The notes under the pieces are model-generated. The model did no database searches and was not told the origin of the DNA. It saw only the letters and a list, made by a program, of their open reading frames with translations. A program made the position numbers and the translations under genes. Below, in pieces: positions 25,668 to 35,930 of a DNA stretch of 64,000 nucleotides. Within the stretch, counting starts at the first letter, position 1. Each line of letters opens with the position of its first letter. The DNA lies in the NCBI RefSeq assembly GCF_001545075.1, contig NZ_FCOB02000029.1:1-64000 (forward strand), given 5' to 3'. The stretch is from Caballeronia ptereochthonis. Its GTDB lineage: Bacteria > Pseudomonadota > Gammaproteobacteria > Burkholderiales > Burkholderiaceae.

Positions 25668-26798
25668 TTAGCGCGCGGCATGCGCGGCGCGCATTGCCCG
25701 GCTGTGACGATGCACCTCGTCCACCAGTTCGGCGACATGCTCCGGGGGCGTGAATTGCGAGATGCCGTGGCCGAGATTGAAAACGTGGCCCGGAAAATTC
25801 CCGAAGCTTTCCAGCACGGCGCGCGCTTCGGTGCGGATCGTCGCGGGCGGGGCGAAGAGCACGCTCGGGTCGATGTTCCCTTGCAGCGCCACGCGCGACC
25901 CGACCTTCTCGCGTGCGATGCCCAGGTTCATGGTCCAGTCGAGACCGACGGCATCGACGCCCGTCGCCGCGATCTCTTCGAGCCACAGGCCACCGCCCTT
26001 CGTGAACGTGATGACCGGCACGCGCGCGCCATCGTGCTCGCGCTTCAGCCCCGCCACGACCTTCGCGATGTAATCGAGCGAGAAGCGCTGATATGCGCCG
26101 TCGGCGAGCGCACCGCCCCAGGTATCGAAGATCATCACGGCCTGCGCGCCGGCTTCGATCTGCGCGTTCAGATACGCGGTCACGGCTTGCGCGTTGACTT
26201 CGAGAATGCGCTGCATCAGATCGGGCCGGGCATAAGCCATCGACTTGACCGTGCGGTGGTCGTCCGAGCCGCCGCCCTCGACCATGTAGCACGCGAGCGT
26301 CCACGGACTGCCGGAGAAGCCGATCAACGGCACCTTCTGACGGCCTTGCACATCGGTGAGCGCGCGGCGGATCTGGCTGACGGCATCGGTGACGTAGCGC
26401 AGCGTCGCGTCGATGTCCGGCACGGCGAGACGTTTCACGTCGTCCTCCGTGCGCACGGTGCGCTCGAAGCGCGGACCCTCGCCCTGCACGAAATGCAGAC
26501 CAAGCCCCATCGCATCCGGCACGGTGAGGATGTCGGAGAAGAGGATCGCGGCGTCGAGCGGAAAGCGTTCGAGCGGCTGAAGCGTCACTTCGGTCGCGTA
26601 ATCGGGACTCTTCGCCAGGCCGAGAAAGCTGCCCGCGCGCGCGCGCGTCGCGTTGTACTCCGGCAGATAGCGGCCAGCCTGGCGCATCAGCCAGATCGGC
26701 GTGTAGTCGGTCGGCTGGCGCAGGAGCGCGCGCAGGAAGGTGTCGTTCAGGAAAGTGTGTGCCACGTCGCTCGATGCTGAAGGCAAAGAATCATTCAT
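25668..26798 (-). CDS. hemE: Uroporphyrinogen decarboxylase
   Basis: HemE converts uroporphyrinogen III to coproporphyrinogen III in heme synthesis. The 376-residue protein has the signature WLMRQAGRYLPEY (about 36-48), the active-site ILFSDILTVPDAMG (Asp about 88), GFSGSPWTLACYMVEGGGS, and FDTWGGALA. The length is normal, with a short extra N-terminal segment (MNDSLPSASSDVA). The TIM-barrel enzyme acts as a cytosolic homodimer. Neighbour priA lies downstream in the same direction, as commonly seen in this bacterial family. Confidence 0.97.
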   Translation of the reverse strand: MNDSLPSASSDVAHTFLNDTFLRALLRQPTDYTPIWLMRQAGRYLPEYNATRARAGSFLGLAKSPDYATEVTLQPLERFPLDAAILFSDILTVPDAMGLGLHFVQGEGPRFERTVRTEDDVKRLAVPDIDATLRYVTDAVSQIRRALTDVQGRQKVPLIGFSGSPWTLACYMVEGGGSDDHRTVKSMAYARPDLMQRILEVNAQAVTAYLNAQIEAGAQAVMIFDTWGGALADGAYQRFSLDYIAKVVAGLKREHDGARVPVITFTKGGGLWLEEIAATGVDAVGLDWTMNLGIAREKVGSRVALQGNIDPSVLFAPPATIRTEARAVLESFGNFPGHVFNLGHGISQFTPPEHVAELVDEVHRHSRAMRAAHAAR

Positions 26799-26948
26799 TC
26801 TACCGGACCGGCCCCGCGTTTTCGTTGACTGAGCCCGGCGATTCGGGAAGTCTCATGCAGCGCGGCCTATGCCGTTTGGCCGGCTATTCAGATACTCGGC
26901 CGCCTCGTTATGATCGACGGGCGTACACAACTAGAACCAGGAGAATCG

Positions 26949-27797
26949 ATGAAACGCACGTCTGTCAGTCTTGCCGCATCCATTTCCGCCGTCGCGCTGG
27001 CGTTCGCATTCGTGGGCGCCGCGCAGTCTCAAACGATTCAGGCCGGCACCGTCTCCGGCGCGCCGCCAGCGCCTGCGCCGGCCGCCGCCGCGCCCGCCTC
27101 GCGGCTCGACGACATTCTCGCCCGCCGCACCCTGCGCGTCTGCACGACGGGCGACTACAAGCCGTACTCGTTCCTGCGCCCGGACGGACAGTTCGAGGGC
27201 ATCGACATCGACCTCGCGGAGAGCCTCGCGAAATCGCTCGGCGCGAAGGCGGAGTACGTGAAGACATCGTGGTCGAACCTGATGAACGACTTCATCGCGA
27301 AGTGCGATATCGCCGTGGGCGGCGTCTCGACCACGCTCGAGCGGCAGAAGCGCGCGTTCTTCACGGCGCCGTACATGGAGGACGGCAAGACGCCGATCGT
27401 CCGCTGCGACGATGTGGACAAGTACCAGACGGTCGCGCAGATCGATCAGCCGACCGTGCGCACCATCGTCAATCCGGGCGGCACGAACGAACGCTTCGCG
27501 AAGCAGTTCTTCCCGCACTCGCAGCTGATCGAGTATCCGGACAACGTGACGATCTTCAAGCAGATTCTCGACGGCAAGGCCGATGTCATGGTCACCGACG
27601 CGTCGGAAACGCTGCTGCAGCAGAAGCTCAATCCCGGCCTGTGCTCGGTGCATCCGGACAAGCCGTTCCAGTTCGGCGAGAAGGCCTACCTGCTGCCGCG
27701 CGGCGACGTCGCATTCCAGGAATATGTCGATCAATGGCTGCATCTCGCCCGTTCGTCGGGCGAGTTTCAAACGGTGTACGACAAGTGGCTGAAATGA
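26949..27797 (+). CDS. PheC-like periplasmic protein (cyclohexadienyl dehydratase / SBP family 3)
   Basis: This 282-residue protein has a signal peptide (MKRTSVSLAASISAVALAFA, cleavage near 28) and the family-3 solute-binding fold. The sequence follows Pseudomonas PheC (periplasmic prephenate/arogenate dehydratase) closely from memory: TTGDYKPYSF, TSWSNLMNDF, DGKTPIVRC, INPGGTNE-like IVNPGGTNERFA, PDNVTIFKQILDGKADVM, FGEKAYLLPRGD, EYVDQWLHLA. A Glu follows TDAS (TDASETLLQ), where PheC has its essential Glu (TDAIE). No ABC permease or ATPase is nearby, which fits an enzyme better than a transporter part. The start ATG 26949 has AGGAGA upstream. The alternative is a polar amino acid binding protein. 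Confidence 0.78.
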   Translation: MKRTSVSLAASISAVALAFAFVGAAQSQTIQAGTVSGAPPAPAPAAAAPASRLDDILARRTLRVCTTGDYKPYSFLRPDGQFEGIDIDLAESLAKSLGAKAEYVKTSWSNLMNDFIAKCDIAVGGVSTTLERQKRAFFTAPYMEDGKTPIVRCDDVDKYQTVAQIDQPTVRTIVNPGGTNERFAKQFFPHSQLIEYPDNVTIFKQILDGKADVMVTDASETLLQQKLNPGLCSVHPDKPFQFGEKAYLLPRGDVAFQEYVDQWLHLARSSGEFQTVYDKWLK

Positions 27798-27814
27798 GCG
27801 CGGCGCGCCCGATG

Positions 27815-28756
27815 CTAACCGCGCACGAGTTCGCCCGTGCGCTCGCCGATCTTGCGCAGCCAGGCGAGCGCCGCTTCCGACTGCGAATGCAGGCGCGCGA
27901 AGCCATGCGTCATGTCGCGCGCATCGATCATTTCGCCACGGCCGCCGTTGGCTTCCAGGAAGCGCTTGAGTTCGTACGCGTCGTCGTAGAGCGGATCGTA
28001 AGCCGCCGCAACGATGAGCGCGCTCGCCGGCGTGCGCTCGAACGGTTCCGAGAGCGGGAACGCGCGCACGTCGTGGTCGCGAGGCGTTTCGCCTGAGAGG
28101 AACTGCGCCCAGTACCACTTCATTTCGTCGTTCGTGAGGCCGGGGCCGTTCGCGTTGGCGACGCAGCTGGAACTCTCGAATTGCCGCCGCATCACCGGAT
28201 AGAGCAGCAGCTGCAAGCCGACGAGTCCGGCCACGCGCTCGTTCGCGCCCCGCGCCGCGACGACCGCCAGATGTGCGCCCGCGCTGTCGCCGCCGACTGC
28301 GAGGCGGTCAGTCGCGAAGCCCAGCCGCGAGCGATGCTCGGCGAGCCAGATCAGCGCGTCGAGCGCGTCGTCGCAGGGCGCGGGAAACGGATGCTCGGGT
28401 GCGAGGCGGTAGTCGACGCTCGCCACCGCGCATTGGGAGTCCTGCGCGAGCCGCTCGGCGAGGCCATCGTGCGTTTCGAGATCGCCCACTACCCAGCCAC
28501 CGCCGTGGAAATAGACGATGAGCGGCAATGCCCCGCGCGCTGCTTTCGGCTTGTAGATCCGCGCGGCGAGCGTGCGGCCTTCGAGCGGAATTTCGATGTC
28601 TTCGGCCGCGACGGCGTCGCCGCGAGTTCGCGCGTAAGCCTTTGCTACTTGGCTGAAGCGACCCCGCACCGTTTGCGCGTCGGCATCCGGTGCCAGAGGC
28701 GGAAAAGCCTCGGCAATGCCTTGGTAGTAACGAAGCAGGGCTGCGTCGATGGTCAT
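27815..28756 (-). CDS. Alpha/beta hydrolase, hormone-sensitive-lipase family esterase
   Basis: This 313-residue carboxylesterase-type enzyme has an HGGGW oxyanion motif (84-88) and a GDSAG nucleophile elbow (Ser158). A likely Asp (AAYDPLYDD, about 251) and His (DMTHGFARL, about 281) complete the triad. The family acts on short-chain acyl esters; the physiological substrate is unknown. GGAGAG precedes ATG 28756, which I preferred over an ATG four codons upstream. It is convergent with the PheC-like gene, with 17 bp between the stops. Confidence 0.92.
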   Translation of the reverse strand: MTIDAALLRYYQGIAEAFPPLAPDADAQTVRGRFSQVAKAYARTRGDAVAAEDIEIPLEGRTLAARIYKPKAARGALPLIVYFHGGGWVVGDLETHDGLAERLAQDSQCAVASVDYRLAPEHPFPAPCDDALDALIWLAEHRSRLGFATDRLAVGGDSAGAHLAVVAARGANERVAGLVGLQLLLYPVMRRQFESSSCVANANGPGLTNDEMKWYWAQFLSGETPRDHDVRAFPLSEPFERTPASALIVAAAYDPLYDDAYELKRFLEANGGRGEMIDARDMTHGFARLHSQSEAALAWLRKIGERTGELVRG

Positions 28757-29234
28757 GCGTCTCTCCAAGTGCGGATTTGTGGGTGGAGAATCAGACGTGC
28801 GCGGTTTTGCGCATCGTTTTCATGCGTTCACGCGTTCTATTTTCTCGGAAGATTAGAATAATCGTACTAGTCCGAAAATCGGCATTTGCTCGTCCGCTCG
28901 GGCCGATCGAATAAACGATCCGGATAACGGACAATATATTCGCCAAAATCAGGCCATTTGCGCGCAAAAATTTACTCGAAGCCTTGCCGGACGGGGGTTA
29001 CAACCTGAAACACTTTGTTACGGCGACTTGGAATCAATTCGCCCACAATCTGTTCAAACGGTTTCAACACGGATGTATTCGGGCGCGCTGTGCGAAAGCC
29101 GCGTATTTCCGATGGTCGGCCTTGGCCGAAGCTCTGATGGGGGCATCCTTGTTGGGATCGTTCTTCGAATGTCAGCCATTCGAAATCATCCCACGTTTGG
29201 TCTCCTCGCGCTAACCCCGTAGCGTGTGGTTTTT
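28757..29234 (+). ncRNA. Candidate non-coding transcript ending in a strong terminator
   Basis: About 480 bp separates the esterase start from an intrinsic terminator at 29235-29260 pointing right, with no protein gene before it. The left part (28840-28970) is unusually AT-rich (TATATT at about 28937), as expected of a promoter. The right part is GC-normal with several short complementary stretches. The only open frame (28984-29214, 76 codons) does not look like a protein. A small RNA or an uncharacterised leader is the simplest explanation. The boundaries are approximate. Confidence 0.35.
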
Positions 29235-29260
29235 AGCGGGCTCCAGGCCCGCTTTTTTTT
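29235..29260 (+). terminator. Intrinsic terminator
   Basis: AGCGGGC, loop TCCAG, GCCCGCT, then eight T's (29253-29260). It is a textbook Rho-independent terminator for rightward transcription, but no recognised rightward gene precedes it within 1.4 kb. Confidence 0.88.
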
Positions 29261-29323
29261 CGCCCGGACAAACGTTTGCGCCGTTTGAGAGATTCAGGGT
29301 GCGAACGTTTCATCCAATGACAA

Positions 29324-29349
29324 GAAGGGAGCGCCGTGGCGCTCCCTTC
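29324..29349 (-). terminator. Hairpin after the acyl-CoA synthetase gene
   Basis: An 11-bp perfect stem GAAGGGAGCGC / GCGCTCCCTTC with loop CGTG lies 28 bp beyond the stop of the leftward synthetase gene. The T-run is poor (TTCTTGT). Confidence 0.6.
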
Positions 29350-29376
29350 CTCGTTTGTAACTTCCGCTCGCGATAA

Positions 29377-31107
29377 TCAGGCCGTCCTGGCCTCGGCGAG
29401 CTTCAGTTCGTCGATCATCCGCGCGCGCATCACGAACTTCTGCGCTTTGCCGGTGACGGTCATCGGCAGTTCATCGACGAAGCGGATGTAACGTGGAATC
29501 TTGTAATGCGCGATCTGCCCCTGGCAGAACTCGCGAATCTCTTCTTCGGTCGCCTGTTCGCCCGGACGCACGACGATCCACGCGCACACTTCCTCGCCGT
29601 ACTTCGGGTCGGGCACGCCGAACACCTGCACGGACTGCACCTTCGGATGGCGGAACAGAAATTCCTCGATTTCACGCGGATAGACGTTCTCACCGCCGCG
29701 AATCAGCATGTCCTTCAACCGCCCGACGATGTTGCAGTAGCCTTCCGCGTCGAGCGTCGCGAGGTCGCCGGTATGCATCCAGCCATCGACGATCGCCTCG
29801 CGCGTCTTGGCGTCGTCGCCCCAGTAGCCTTTCATCACCGAGTAGCCGCGCGTGCACAGTTCGCCCGTCTCGCCGACGGGCACGATGTTCCCCAGCGGAT
29901 CGACGATCTTCACCTCGAGATGCGGCTGGATGCGTCCGACGGTCGTCGTGCGCTTGTCGAGCGGATCGATGGTCGAGCTCTGGAACGACACCGGGCTCGT
30001 CTCCGTCATGCCGTACGCGATGGTGATCTCGCCCAGATGCATCTTCGAGACGACGCGCTTCATCGTTTCGATCGGACACGGAGAGCCCGCCATGATGCCG
30101 GTGCGCAGGCGGCTCAGGTCATACTTCGCAAAGTCGGGATGATCGAGTTCGGCGATGAACATCGTCGGCACGCCGTGGAGCGCCGTGCAGCGCTCCTCGT
30201 TGACGGCGGCAAGCGTCGCGCCGGGATCGAAGGCTTCGCCGGGAAATACCATCGCGCAGCCGGTCGACACGCACGCGAGCACCGCCAGCACCATGCCGAA
30301 GCAGTGATAGAGCGGCACAGGAATGCACAGCGAATCCTGCTCGGTGAGGCGCATCGCCATCGCGATATAGCGCGCGTTGTTGACGATGTTCCGATGCGTG
30401 AGCGTCGCGCCCTTCGGATTGCCGGTCGTGCCGCTCGTGAACTGGATGTTGATCGGGTCGTCCGGATTCAGCTTCGCTTCGAGCGCGTCGAGCGTTGCCG
30501 CGTCGGATTGTGCGCGGCCGGTGCGCATCAGATCGTCGAAATTGAGCATGCCGGGTGTCGTGCCCTCGCCCATGCGAATCACGGCGCGCAGCTCCGGCAG
30601 CTTGGCGGCGTTGAGCGCGTTCGGCGCGGCGTCGGCAAGTTCGGGCGCCAACGCCTGCAGCATCTCCAGATATTTCGACGTCTTGAACTGCTCGGCTGCG
30701 ATGATCGCCTTGCAGCCGACCTTGTTCAGCGCGTACTCGAGCTCGGCCAGCCGATATGCCGGATTGATGTTCACGAGCACGGCGCCCATGCGTGCGGTGG
30801 CGAATTGCGTAAGCAGCCATTCGACCCGATTCGGCGACCAGATGCCCACGCGATCGCCTGCCCGAATACCGAGCGCGAGCAATCCGCTGGCGAGCACGTC
30901 GACCTCGTTGGCGAATTCGCGCCAAGTCCAGCGGACATTCTGCTCGCGAAACACGACCGCCGGCCGATCGGGAAACCGGCTGGCCGTTTCCAGAAGAAAG
31001 CGCGATACGGTTGCGTCGCTCAAGGGAATATCGGTCGCGCCGCGAACGTAGGAAACACCGTCGCGCGGTTCGATCTGCGCGCCGGCCTGCGTCGGGTCAG
31101 TTGCCAT
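29377..31107 (-). CDS. AMP-dependent acyl-CoA synthetase
   Basis: This 576-residue adenylate-forming enzyme activates a carboxylic or fatty acid to its CoA thioester. The P-loop-like motif FTSGTTGNPKGAT (about 200-212), GYSVMKGYWGD, TGDLATLDAEGY (about 420) and PREIEEFLF, with the C-terminal lysine region (MTVTGKAQKF, about 555), are all present. It most resembles medium-chain fatty acyl-CoA synthetases annotated as FadD or AlkK type. ATG 31107 has GGAGA upstream. The frame remains open a further 88 codons through a 12-bp tandem repeat, so a longer product cannot be fully excluded. It is a single-gene unit. Confidence 0.93.
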   Translation of the reverse strand: MATDPTQAGAQIEPRDGVSYVRGATDIPLSDATVSRFLLETASRFPDRPAVVFREQNVRWTWREFANEVDVLASGLLALGIRAGDRVGIWSPNRVEWLLTQFATARMGAVLVNINPAYRLAELEYALNKVGCKAIIAAEQFKTSKYLEMLQALAPELADAAPNALNAAKLPELRAVIRMGEGTTPGMLNFDDLMRTGRAQSDAATLDALEAKLNPDDPINIQFTSGTTGNPKGATLTHRNIVNNARYIAMAMRLTEQDSLCIPVPLYHCFGMVLAVLACVSTGCAMVFPGEAFDPGATLAAVNEERCTALHGVPTMFIAELDHPDFAKYDLSRLRTGIMAGSPCPIETMKRVVSKMHLGEITIAYGMTETSPVSFQSSTIDPLDKRTTTVGRIQPHLEVKIVDPLGNIVPVGETGELCTRGYSVMKGYWGDDAKTREAIVDGWMHTGDLATLDAEGYCNIVGRLKDMLIRGGENVYPREIEEFLFRHPKVQSVQVFGVPDPKYGEEVCAWIVVRPGEQATEEEIREFCQGQIAHYKIPRYIRFVDELPMTVTGKAQKFVMRARMIDELKLAEARTA

Positions 31108-31152
31108 CGAAGGTCTCCGCCAATGTGAATCGCGGCCTGAATGAGGCACGCG

Positions 31153-31212
31153 TTGAAGGCCGATGTGAAGGCCGATGTGAAGGCCGCTGTGAAGGCCAAT
31201 TGGAAGGCCATT
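31153..31212. repeat. Five tandem copies of a 12-bp unit
   Basis: The unit TGAAGGCCGATG is repeated at 31153, 31165, 31177, 31189 and 31201, with the last copies degenerating (TGAAGGCCAATT, GGAAGGCCATTG). It lies 46 bp upstream of the synthetase start codon and would read as (IGLH)n in that gene's frame on the minus strand. Confidence 0.9.
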
Positions 31213-31373
31213 GTGCATGGCGAAGCGCCATGCGGGCATTGAGTGTTTCCCCGCAATGCCGTTTTGAAGCGATTTGCGAAAACCCCGATGAATCAATGCA
31301 TTAGGCCGCTTCGACCGAGGGCCCGCACATCCGATATGCAGAATTGCGCGCGCGATTTGCCGATTTGGCACAT

Positions 31374-31399
31374 AAAAAAAGCAGCCCGAAGGCTGCTTT
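31374..31399 (-). terminator. Terminator of the ATP synthase operon
   Basis: Read leftward: AAAGCAGCC, loop TTCG, GGCTGCTTT, followed by a run of seven T's in total. It lies 38 bp after the atpC stop and is an exemplary intrinsic terminator. Confidence 0.92.
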
Positions 31400-31436
31400 C
31401 TTCAAACTGCTGAACGCCGTTTGGCGCGTGCGCCGC

Positions 31437-31862
31437 TTAGTGCTTCGCGTGGACCTTGCGCAGACGCTGGATCGCAGCGAGCTGCGCCGTCGCATACGCG
31501 AGCTCGGCTTGCGCCGTTGCGTACTCGAGCTCCGAGGTGTTGTTCTGCATCGCTTCCTCGGCGCGCTTCTTCGCCTGCTCGGCCTTCGCTTCGTCGAGAT
31601 CGGCGCCGCGAATGGCGGTGTCGGCGAGTACGGTCACGACGCCCGGCTGGATTTCGAGAATCCCGCCCGCGACGAACACGAACTCTTCCGAACCGTCTTC
31701 CGCCTCGATGCGCACCGCGCCCGGACGAATGCGCGTGATGAGCGGCGTGTGGCCCGGCAGAATACCGAGTTCACCGGCTTCGCCCGGCAGCGCAACGAAC
31801 TTCGCCTGGCCCGAGAAGATCTGCTCTTCCGCGCTGACGACGTCTACCTTGATGGTTGCCAT
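31437..31862 (-). CDS. atpC: ATP synthase epsilon subunit
   Basis: This 141-residue central-stalk subunit couples and regulates F1. The N-terminal beta sandwich (IKVDVVSAEEQIFSGQAKFVALPGEAGELGILPGHTPL begins it) and the two-helix C-terminal domain (about 88-138, AKKRAEEAMQNN) are both present, so the regulatory helices are intact. GGAG precedes the start. It is the last gene of the atp operon, 77 bp after atpD. Confidence 0.97.
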   Translation of the reverse strand: MATIKVDVVSAEEQIFSGQAKFVALPGEAGELGILPGHTPLITRIRPGAVRIEAEDGSEEFVFVAGGILEIQPGVVTVLADTAIRGADLDEAKAEQAKKRAEEAMQNNTSELEYATAQAELAYATAQLAAIQRLRKVHAKH

Positions 31863-31939
31863 TTATGTCGACTCCAAGTTGAGCGTAGCTCGTGAACGCC
31901 GGCTCACCGAGCCAGCGTCCGCTTCTTTACACCCGACCT

Positions 31940-33334
31940 TTACTGGATCTTCTTGGCCTTTTCGAAGGCTTCGTCGATCGTGCCGACCATGTAGAACGCC
32001 TGCTCCGGCAGATGATCGCACTCACCGTCGACGATCATCTTGAAGCCGCGGATGGTTTCCTTCAGCGGCACATACTTGCCCGGCGAACCCGTGAACACTT
32101 CAGCAACGTGGAACGGCTGCGACAGGAAACGCTGGATCTTGCGAGCGCGCGCGACCGACAGCTTGTCTTCCGGCGACAGTTCGTCCATGCCCAGAATCGC
32201 GATGATGTCGCGCAGTTCCTTGTAGCGCTGCAGCGTCTGCTGAACGCGGCGGGTGATCGAGTAGTGCTCTTCGCCGATCACGTTCGGGTCGATCTGACGC
32301 GAGGTCGAATCGAGCGGGTCCACCGCCGGATAGATACCGAGCGATGCGATGTCACGCGACAACACGACGGTAGCGTCCAAGTGGCCGAAGGTCGTGGCCG
32401 GCGACGGGTCGGTCAAGTCATCCGCAGGGACGTACACAGCCTGCACCGACGTGATCGAGCCGGTCTTGGTCGACGTAATGCGCTCTTGCAGCTTGCCCAT
32501 TTCCTCAGCCAGCGTCGGCTGATAGCCCACTGCCGAAGGCATACGGCCGAGCAGTGCGGACACTTCCGTACCCGCCAGCGTGAAACGGTAGATGTTGTCG
32601 ACGAAGAACAGCACGTCGAGGCCTTCGTCACGGAAGTACTCGGCCATCGTCAGACCGGTCAGCGCGACGCGCAGACGGTTGCCCGGCGGCTCGTTCATCT
32701 GGCCGTACACCAGCGCGACCTTGTCGAGAACGTTCGAGTCCTTCATTTCGTGATAGAAGTCGTTCCCTTCACGGGTACGCTCACCCACACCGGCGAACAC
32801 GGAGTAACCGCCGTGCTCCTTCGCGATGTTGTTGATGAGTTCCATCATGTTCACGGTCTTGCCCACGCCCGCACCGCCGAAGAGGCCGACCTTGCCGCCC
32901 TTCGCGAACGGGCAGATCAGATCGATAACCTTGATGCCCGTTTCGAGCAGTTCCGTCGAAGGCGACAGTTCGTCGAATTTCGGCGCTGCCTGGTGGATCG
33001 ACCGCGTATTTTCCGATTCGATCGGACCCGCTTCGTCGATCGGACGGCCGAGCACGTCCATGATGCGGCCGAGCGTCGGCTTGCCGACCGGCACGCTGAT
33101 GGGCTTGCCGGTGTTCTTGACCATCGTGCCGCGGCGCAGACCGTCGGATGCACCCAGACAGATGGTGCGGACCACGCCGTCGCCCAACTGCTGCTGGACT
33201 TCGAGCGTCAGTTCGGTGCCTTCCAGAATGAGCGCGTCGTAGATCTTCGGCATGCGATCACGCGGAAATTCCACGTCGATAACGGCGCCGATGCACTGTA
33301 CGATCTTGCCTTCTACCAAAGCAGTAGTACTCAT
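31940..33334 (-). CDS. atpD: ATP synthase beta subunit
   Basis: This 464-residue catalytic F1 subunit has Walker A GGAGVGKTV (about 153-161), the catalytic Glu region GERTREGNDF and the DELSPEDKL motif (about 385-393), where epsilon and gamma contact it. The N-terminus MSTTALVEGKIVQCIGAVID is typical of beta-proteobacteria. AAAGGAAAT precedes the ATG. It lies 38 bp after atpG. Confidence 0.98.
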   Translation of the reverse strand: MSTTALVEGKIVQCIGAVIDVEFPRDRMPKIYDALILEGTELTLEVQQQLGDGVVRTICLGASDGLRRGTMVKNTGKPISVPVGKPTLGRIMDVLGRPIDEAGPIESENTRSIHQAAPKFDELSPSTELLETGIKVIDLICPFAKGGKVGLFGGAGVGKTVNMMELINNIAKEHGGYSVFAGVGERTREGNDFYHEMKDSNVLDKVALVYGQMNEPPGNRLRVALTGLTMAEYFRDEGLDVLFFVDNIYRFTLAGTEVSALLGRMPSAVGYQPTLAEEMGKLQERITSTKTGSITSVQAVYVPADDLTDPSPATTFGHLDATVVLSRDIASLGIYPAVDPLDSTSRQIDPNVIGEEHYSITRRVQQTLQRYKELRDIIAILGMDELSPEDKLSVARARKIQRFLSQPFHVAEVFTGSPGKYVPLKETIRGFKMIVDGECDHLPEQAFYMVGTIDEAFEKAKKIQ

Positions 33335-33372
33335 CGCATTTCCTTTAGATACTGTGTTCTTTCACGCGGCCG

Positions 33373-34257
33373 TCAGACCGCTGCGGCGCCGCCGACGATT
33401 TCCGACAATTCCTTCGTAATCGCGGCCTGGCGGCTCTTGTTGTAGACGAGCTGCAGTTCGTTGATCACGGTCTTCGCGTTGTCGGACGCGGCCTTCATCG
33501 CGACCATGCGCGCCGATTGCTCGGACGCCATGTTTTCCGCGACCGCCTGATAGACGAGCGCTTCGACGTAGCGTACGAGCAACTCGTCCACCACGGTTTG
33601 CGCGTCCGGCTCGTAGATGTAATCCCACGAGGTCTTCGGCGTTTCGCCGTCTTCATCCTTCGCGTGGAGATCATCCACCGACAACGGCAGCAACTGCTCG
33701 ATCACCGCTTCCTGCTTCATCGTGTTGATGAAGCGCGTGTACGCCAGGTACACCGCGTTGATCTTGCCTTCCGAATACAAGTCGAGCTGCACCTTGATCG
33801 CGCCGATCAGCTTTTCCAGATGCGGCGTATCGCCCAGTTGCGTGACTTGCGACACGACCTTGGCCTTCAGCCGGTTCAGGAAGCCGAGCCCCTTGCCGCC
33901 GATCGCCGACGCCTCGATGCTGACGCCGCTCTGATCGAGTTCCTTGATCTTGTTCAGCGACGCACGCAGGATGTTCGTGTTCATGCCCCCGCACAAACCC
34001 TTGTCGGTCGTGACGAGGATCAGGCCGGCCGTCTTCGCGCCTTCGTTCTTCACCATGAACGGGTGGCGATACTCGGGGTTCGCGCGGCTCATGTGCGACG
34101 CGATTGCGCGGACCTTGTCGGCGTACGGGCGGGCGGAACGCATGCGCTCCTGGGCGCGGCGCATCTTCGATGCGGCGACCATTTCCATCGCTTTCGTGAT
34201 CTTGCGCGTGTTTTGCACGCTCTTGATCTTGCCGCGAATTTCCTTCATTCCAGCCAT
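33373..34257 (-). CDS. atpG: ATP synthase gamma subunit
   Basis: This 294-residue rotor shaft of F1 has conserved N-terminal (MAGMKEIRGKIKSVQNTRKI) and C-terminal (ASDNAKTVINELQLVYNKSR) helices, which form the coiled coil inside the alpha3beta3 ring. TTDKGLCGGMNTN (about 84-96) is the usual signature. The length is normal. Confidence 0.97.
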   Translation of the reverse strand: MAGMKEIRGKIKSVQNTRKITKAMEMVAASKMRRAQERMRSARPYADKVRAIASHMSRANPEYRHPFMVKNEGAKTAGLILVTTDKGLCGGMNTNILRASLNKIKELDQSGVSIEASAIGGKGLGFLNRLKAKVVSQVTQLGDTPHLEKLIGAIKVQLDLYSEGKINAVYLAYTRFINTMKQEAVIEQLLPLSVDDLHAKDEDGETPKTSWDYIYEPDAQTVVDELLVRYVEALVYQAVAENMASEQSARMVAMKAASDNAKTVINELQLVYNKSRQAAITKELSEIVGGAAAV

Positions 34258-34331
34258 TGCTTACTCCTTGATCGAAGCCACGCGATGCCGCGTCTTTAAG
34301 ACTGGCATCGCGCGTTGCCTCTTTATCCCGA

Positions 34332-35873
<1,542 letters not shown>

Positions 35874-35930
35874 TATTCGCTCCTGATAGTCAATTCTGTT
35901 GCGTGCCAGCTTTCAGACACGGTTGATCGC

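Noticed and set aside
28984..29214. A 76-codon protein gene in the gap before the acyl-CoA synthetase
   Set aside because: No ribosome site, and the composition (Cys/Phe/His-rich, no pattern) does not resemble a protein. A non-coding transcript is more likely.
31153..31212. CRISPR-like repeat array
   Set aside because: Units are 12 bp with no spacers, and no cas genes are in the window. It is a simple tandem repeat.
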